34,760 nt of DNA, from the NCBI GenBank assembly GCA_902801155.1, contig CADCHG010000023.1, positions 12,286 through 47,045 of the forward strand. The letters are read 5' to 3'. The notes beneath the pieces are model-generated. The model had not been told where the DNA came from and searched no databases. It worked only from the letters and a program-made list of their open reading frames with translations. This DNA is from an uncultured Prevotellaceae bacterium. Its GTDB lineage: Bacteria > Bacteroidota > Bacteroidia > Bacteroidales > Bacteroidaceae. Shown here one piece after another: positions 33,401-34,760 of this stretch (position 1 is the stretch's first letter; every line of letters starts with the position of its first letter). Both the position numbers and the translations under genes were made by a program.

Positions 33401-33506
33401 CAGCATCGGAGATGCGTTTACATTGAATTCGTCGAACTGAGGTTAAGTTACACTAATTCCTCTATCCCTACCCCCTAATCTCTAACCCCTCTAACCTCAT
33501 CCAGAT

Positions 33507-34760
33507 ATGAAGGCAAAACTGATTACAATGGCTATGGCACTATTGTTAGTGGTCGTGGCAAAGGCAGAAAACAAGAAAGTGACGCCGGAACTTAAGCACG
33601 TCACGGTGTTTACCAATGGTGCTCAGGTGGAACGTACCAGTTCCATGAACCTGTTGGCAGGTGAGCAAATCGTCACCTTCACAGGGCTTTCACCATATAC
33701 CGACGTTAAGAGTATGCAGATAAAAGCTCACGGAAAACTTACCGTGCTTGGCGTGAACTACCGAACCATACATCCCGACAGCTTGCAGCGTATAAAGCAG
33801 TTGCGCGATGCTGAGCAAAAGGTGAAGCAGACCGACGACAAGGAACGTGAGATGAGATCGCAATTGGAGGTTGTTAATGCCCAACTTGAGATGTTGAAGA
33901 CCAACTGCTCAACAGGCAACCGCACCGCCGTTACCCCATTGGCTAATATCAAGGAACTGAACTCCTATTATGCTCAGGAAATGCTTGAGTTGAAGAAAAA
34001 GGCCATTTCCATTGATCAGGAACTTGTGAAGTTGGCTGAGATACGTGAGAAACAACAAAAGACTGCCGATTCCATTGCCCATCTCAAGCTGAAGACCATC
34101 ACCGAGGCAGAGCTGAAACTGCAAGTGCCACAAGCATGCAAGGTGGATTTCACCCTATCATATTATGTGAAAAACGCTGGTTGGTATCCTACCTACGACC
34201 TACGCTCTGAAGGAGTAGGGCAGCCTCTGCAACTGTCATATAAGGCTAACATGTTCCAGAACACTAAGGAGGAATGGAAAAACATACCTGTAACTCTCTC
34301 CTCAGCCAATCCTAACCGTTCGAATATTGCCCCGGAATTGCGCACCTATTGGCTCGACTATGGCAGGTCGGCTCCTCGCTATGATAATGAGGCGGTTGCG
34401 GAAGGCGTGTCAGGTGTTGTTACTGATGAGAATGGAGAACCGATTATAGGCGCAACTGTCAAGGTGGTAGGTGCAAGTCTTGGTACAGTTACTGACACCA
34501 AGGGATATTATAGCATTTCCCTGCCTCGCAATGACACCCAGTTGTCATTTTCATATATAGGTTATCTGACTCAGACGCACCATGTCAAGGGTTCTACCTT
34601 GAATGTCAAGTTGAAGGAAGATCAAAACTCATTGCAAGAGGTTGTTGTTGTCGGTTATGGTGTTAGAAACCACAAATCAATGTCTAAACTCGATGCTGAA
34701 GTTGAAACAGCCGGCAGAACGATGGTTGCAAAGTCAAAGAAAATGCAGGAGAGCGACCTT
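33507..34760 (+). CDS. MuiA-type (DUF4140/DUF4139) protein with CarboxypepD_reg insertion, partial
   Basis: An open frame with signal peptide MKAKLITMAMALLLVVVAKA runs to the window edge (418 codons, no stop), so it is a partial gene. Residues about 30-80 (HVTVFTNGAQVERTSSMNL) match the DUF4140 start of mucoidy-inhibitor MuiA-family proteins. A coiled coil (about 90-190) follows. The start of the DUF4139 beta domain (NAGWYPTYDLRSEG) is next. At about residues 303-385 the sequence changes to a CarboxypepD_reg-like domain (SGVVTDENGEPIIGATVKV ... TDTKGYYSISLP), ending LQEVVVVGYG, the wording normally found at the N-terminus of SusC/RagA-type TonB receptors. Function is unknown; a surface-assembly role is inferred. 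Confidence 0.85.
   Translation, partial: MKAKLITMAMALLLVVVAKAENKKVTPELKHVTVFTNGAQVERTSSMNLLAGEQIVTFTGLSPYTDVKSMQIKAHGKLTVLGVNYRTIHPDSLQRIKQLRDAEQKVKQTDDKEREMRSQLEVVNAQLEMLKTNCSTGNRTAVTPLANIKELNSYYAQEMLELKKKAISIDQELVKLAEIREKQQKTADSIAHLKLKTITEAELKLQVPQACKVDFTLSYYVKNAGWYPTYDLRSEGVGQPLQLSYKANMFQNTKEEWKNIPVTLSSANPNRSNIAPELRTYWLDYGRSAPRYDNEAVAEGVSGVVTDENGEPIIGATVKVVGASLGTVTDTKGYYSISLPRNDTQLSFSYIGYLTQTHHVKGSTLNVKLKEDQNSLQEVVVVGYGVRNHKSMSKLDAEVETAGRTMVAKSKKMQESDL

Larger units (their letters stand above)
33070..33506. other. Repeat-filled gap of about 437 bases without a gene
   Basis: Outer, imperfect inverted repeats at 33106-33125 and 33431-33450, then the perfect 32-base inverted repeat pair at 33189-33220 and 33369-33400, then an AT-rich inner palindrome. 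A small palindrome AAACAGC-AA-GCTGTTT lies at 33171-33186. The only open frames are short and low-complexity. Confidence 0.6.

Overview
The window looks like a chromosomal segment of a Bacteroidales bacterium, most probably Prevotella or a close relative. Evidence for this is the repeated promoter pattern TAnnTTTG (often with TTG or TTTG about 19-21 bases upstream), A-rich leaders instead of strong Shine-Dalgarno sites, many lipoproteins with Bacteroidetes-style signal peptides, a SusC-type CarboxypepD_reg domain, and many short G/C-rich palindromes between genes. No rRNA, tRNA, CRISPR array, transposase or phage module was seen.

Layout. 1-3905 (minus): an MscS-type channel followed by a phospholipase D / cardiolipin synthase-like protein whose N-terminus appears to contain repeat-derived sequence. 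4049-4852 (plus): a BadF/N-acetylglucosamine kinase-type ATPase, divergent from the channel. 5002-7204 (minus): coiled-coil protein, ZapA and RNase Y, one apparent operon. 7293-7910 (minus): an unrecognised cytoplasmic protein. 8064-13112 (plus): an exopolysaccharide-initiating sugar transferase, a Wzz/Wzc tyrosine autokinase, a small HAD-type protein and QueC. 13113-13793: no gene, but four related palindromes. 13794-20083 (minus): a lipoprotein, class I fumarase, another lipoprotein and an ABC-2 transporter with an N-terminal TerB-like region. 20273-21574 (minus): HflX. 21792-22655 (plus): an OmpA-family lipoprotein. 22722-25033: two AT-rich genes of unknown function around a gene-poor gap that holds a small-RNA candidate. 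25317-27674 (minus): a family 3 glycoside hydrolase lipoprotein. 27947-28772 (minus): a three-gene YtxH / holin-X / small protein operon with a long leader built from a duplicated 72-base unit. 29188-30818 (plus): SPOR-domain lipoprotein, RuvX and peptide deformylase. 31042-33069 (plus): a large secreted TPR protein. 33507-34760 (plus): the open-ended start of a MuiA-type (DUF4140/DUF4139) protein with a CarboxypepD_reg insertion.

Most genes are housekeeping or envelope functions: envelope tension, lipid and polysaccharide synthesis, division, RNA decay, peptidoglycan-linked lipoproteins and stress proteins. The most unusual content is non-coding or domain-level: (i) the tandem structured leader at 28839-28992, (ii) an orphan promoter-terminator pair at 23436-23587, (iii) a 212-base element with perfect 32-base inverted ends at 33189-33400, (iv) palindromic repeats read in frame inside the phospholipase gene, and (v) the MuiA/CarboxypepD_reg fusion at the right edge.
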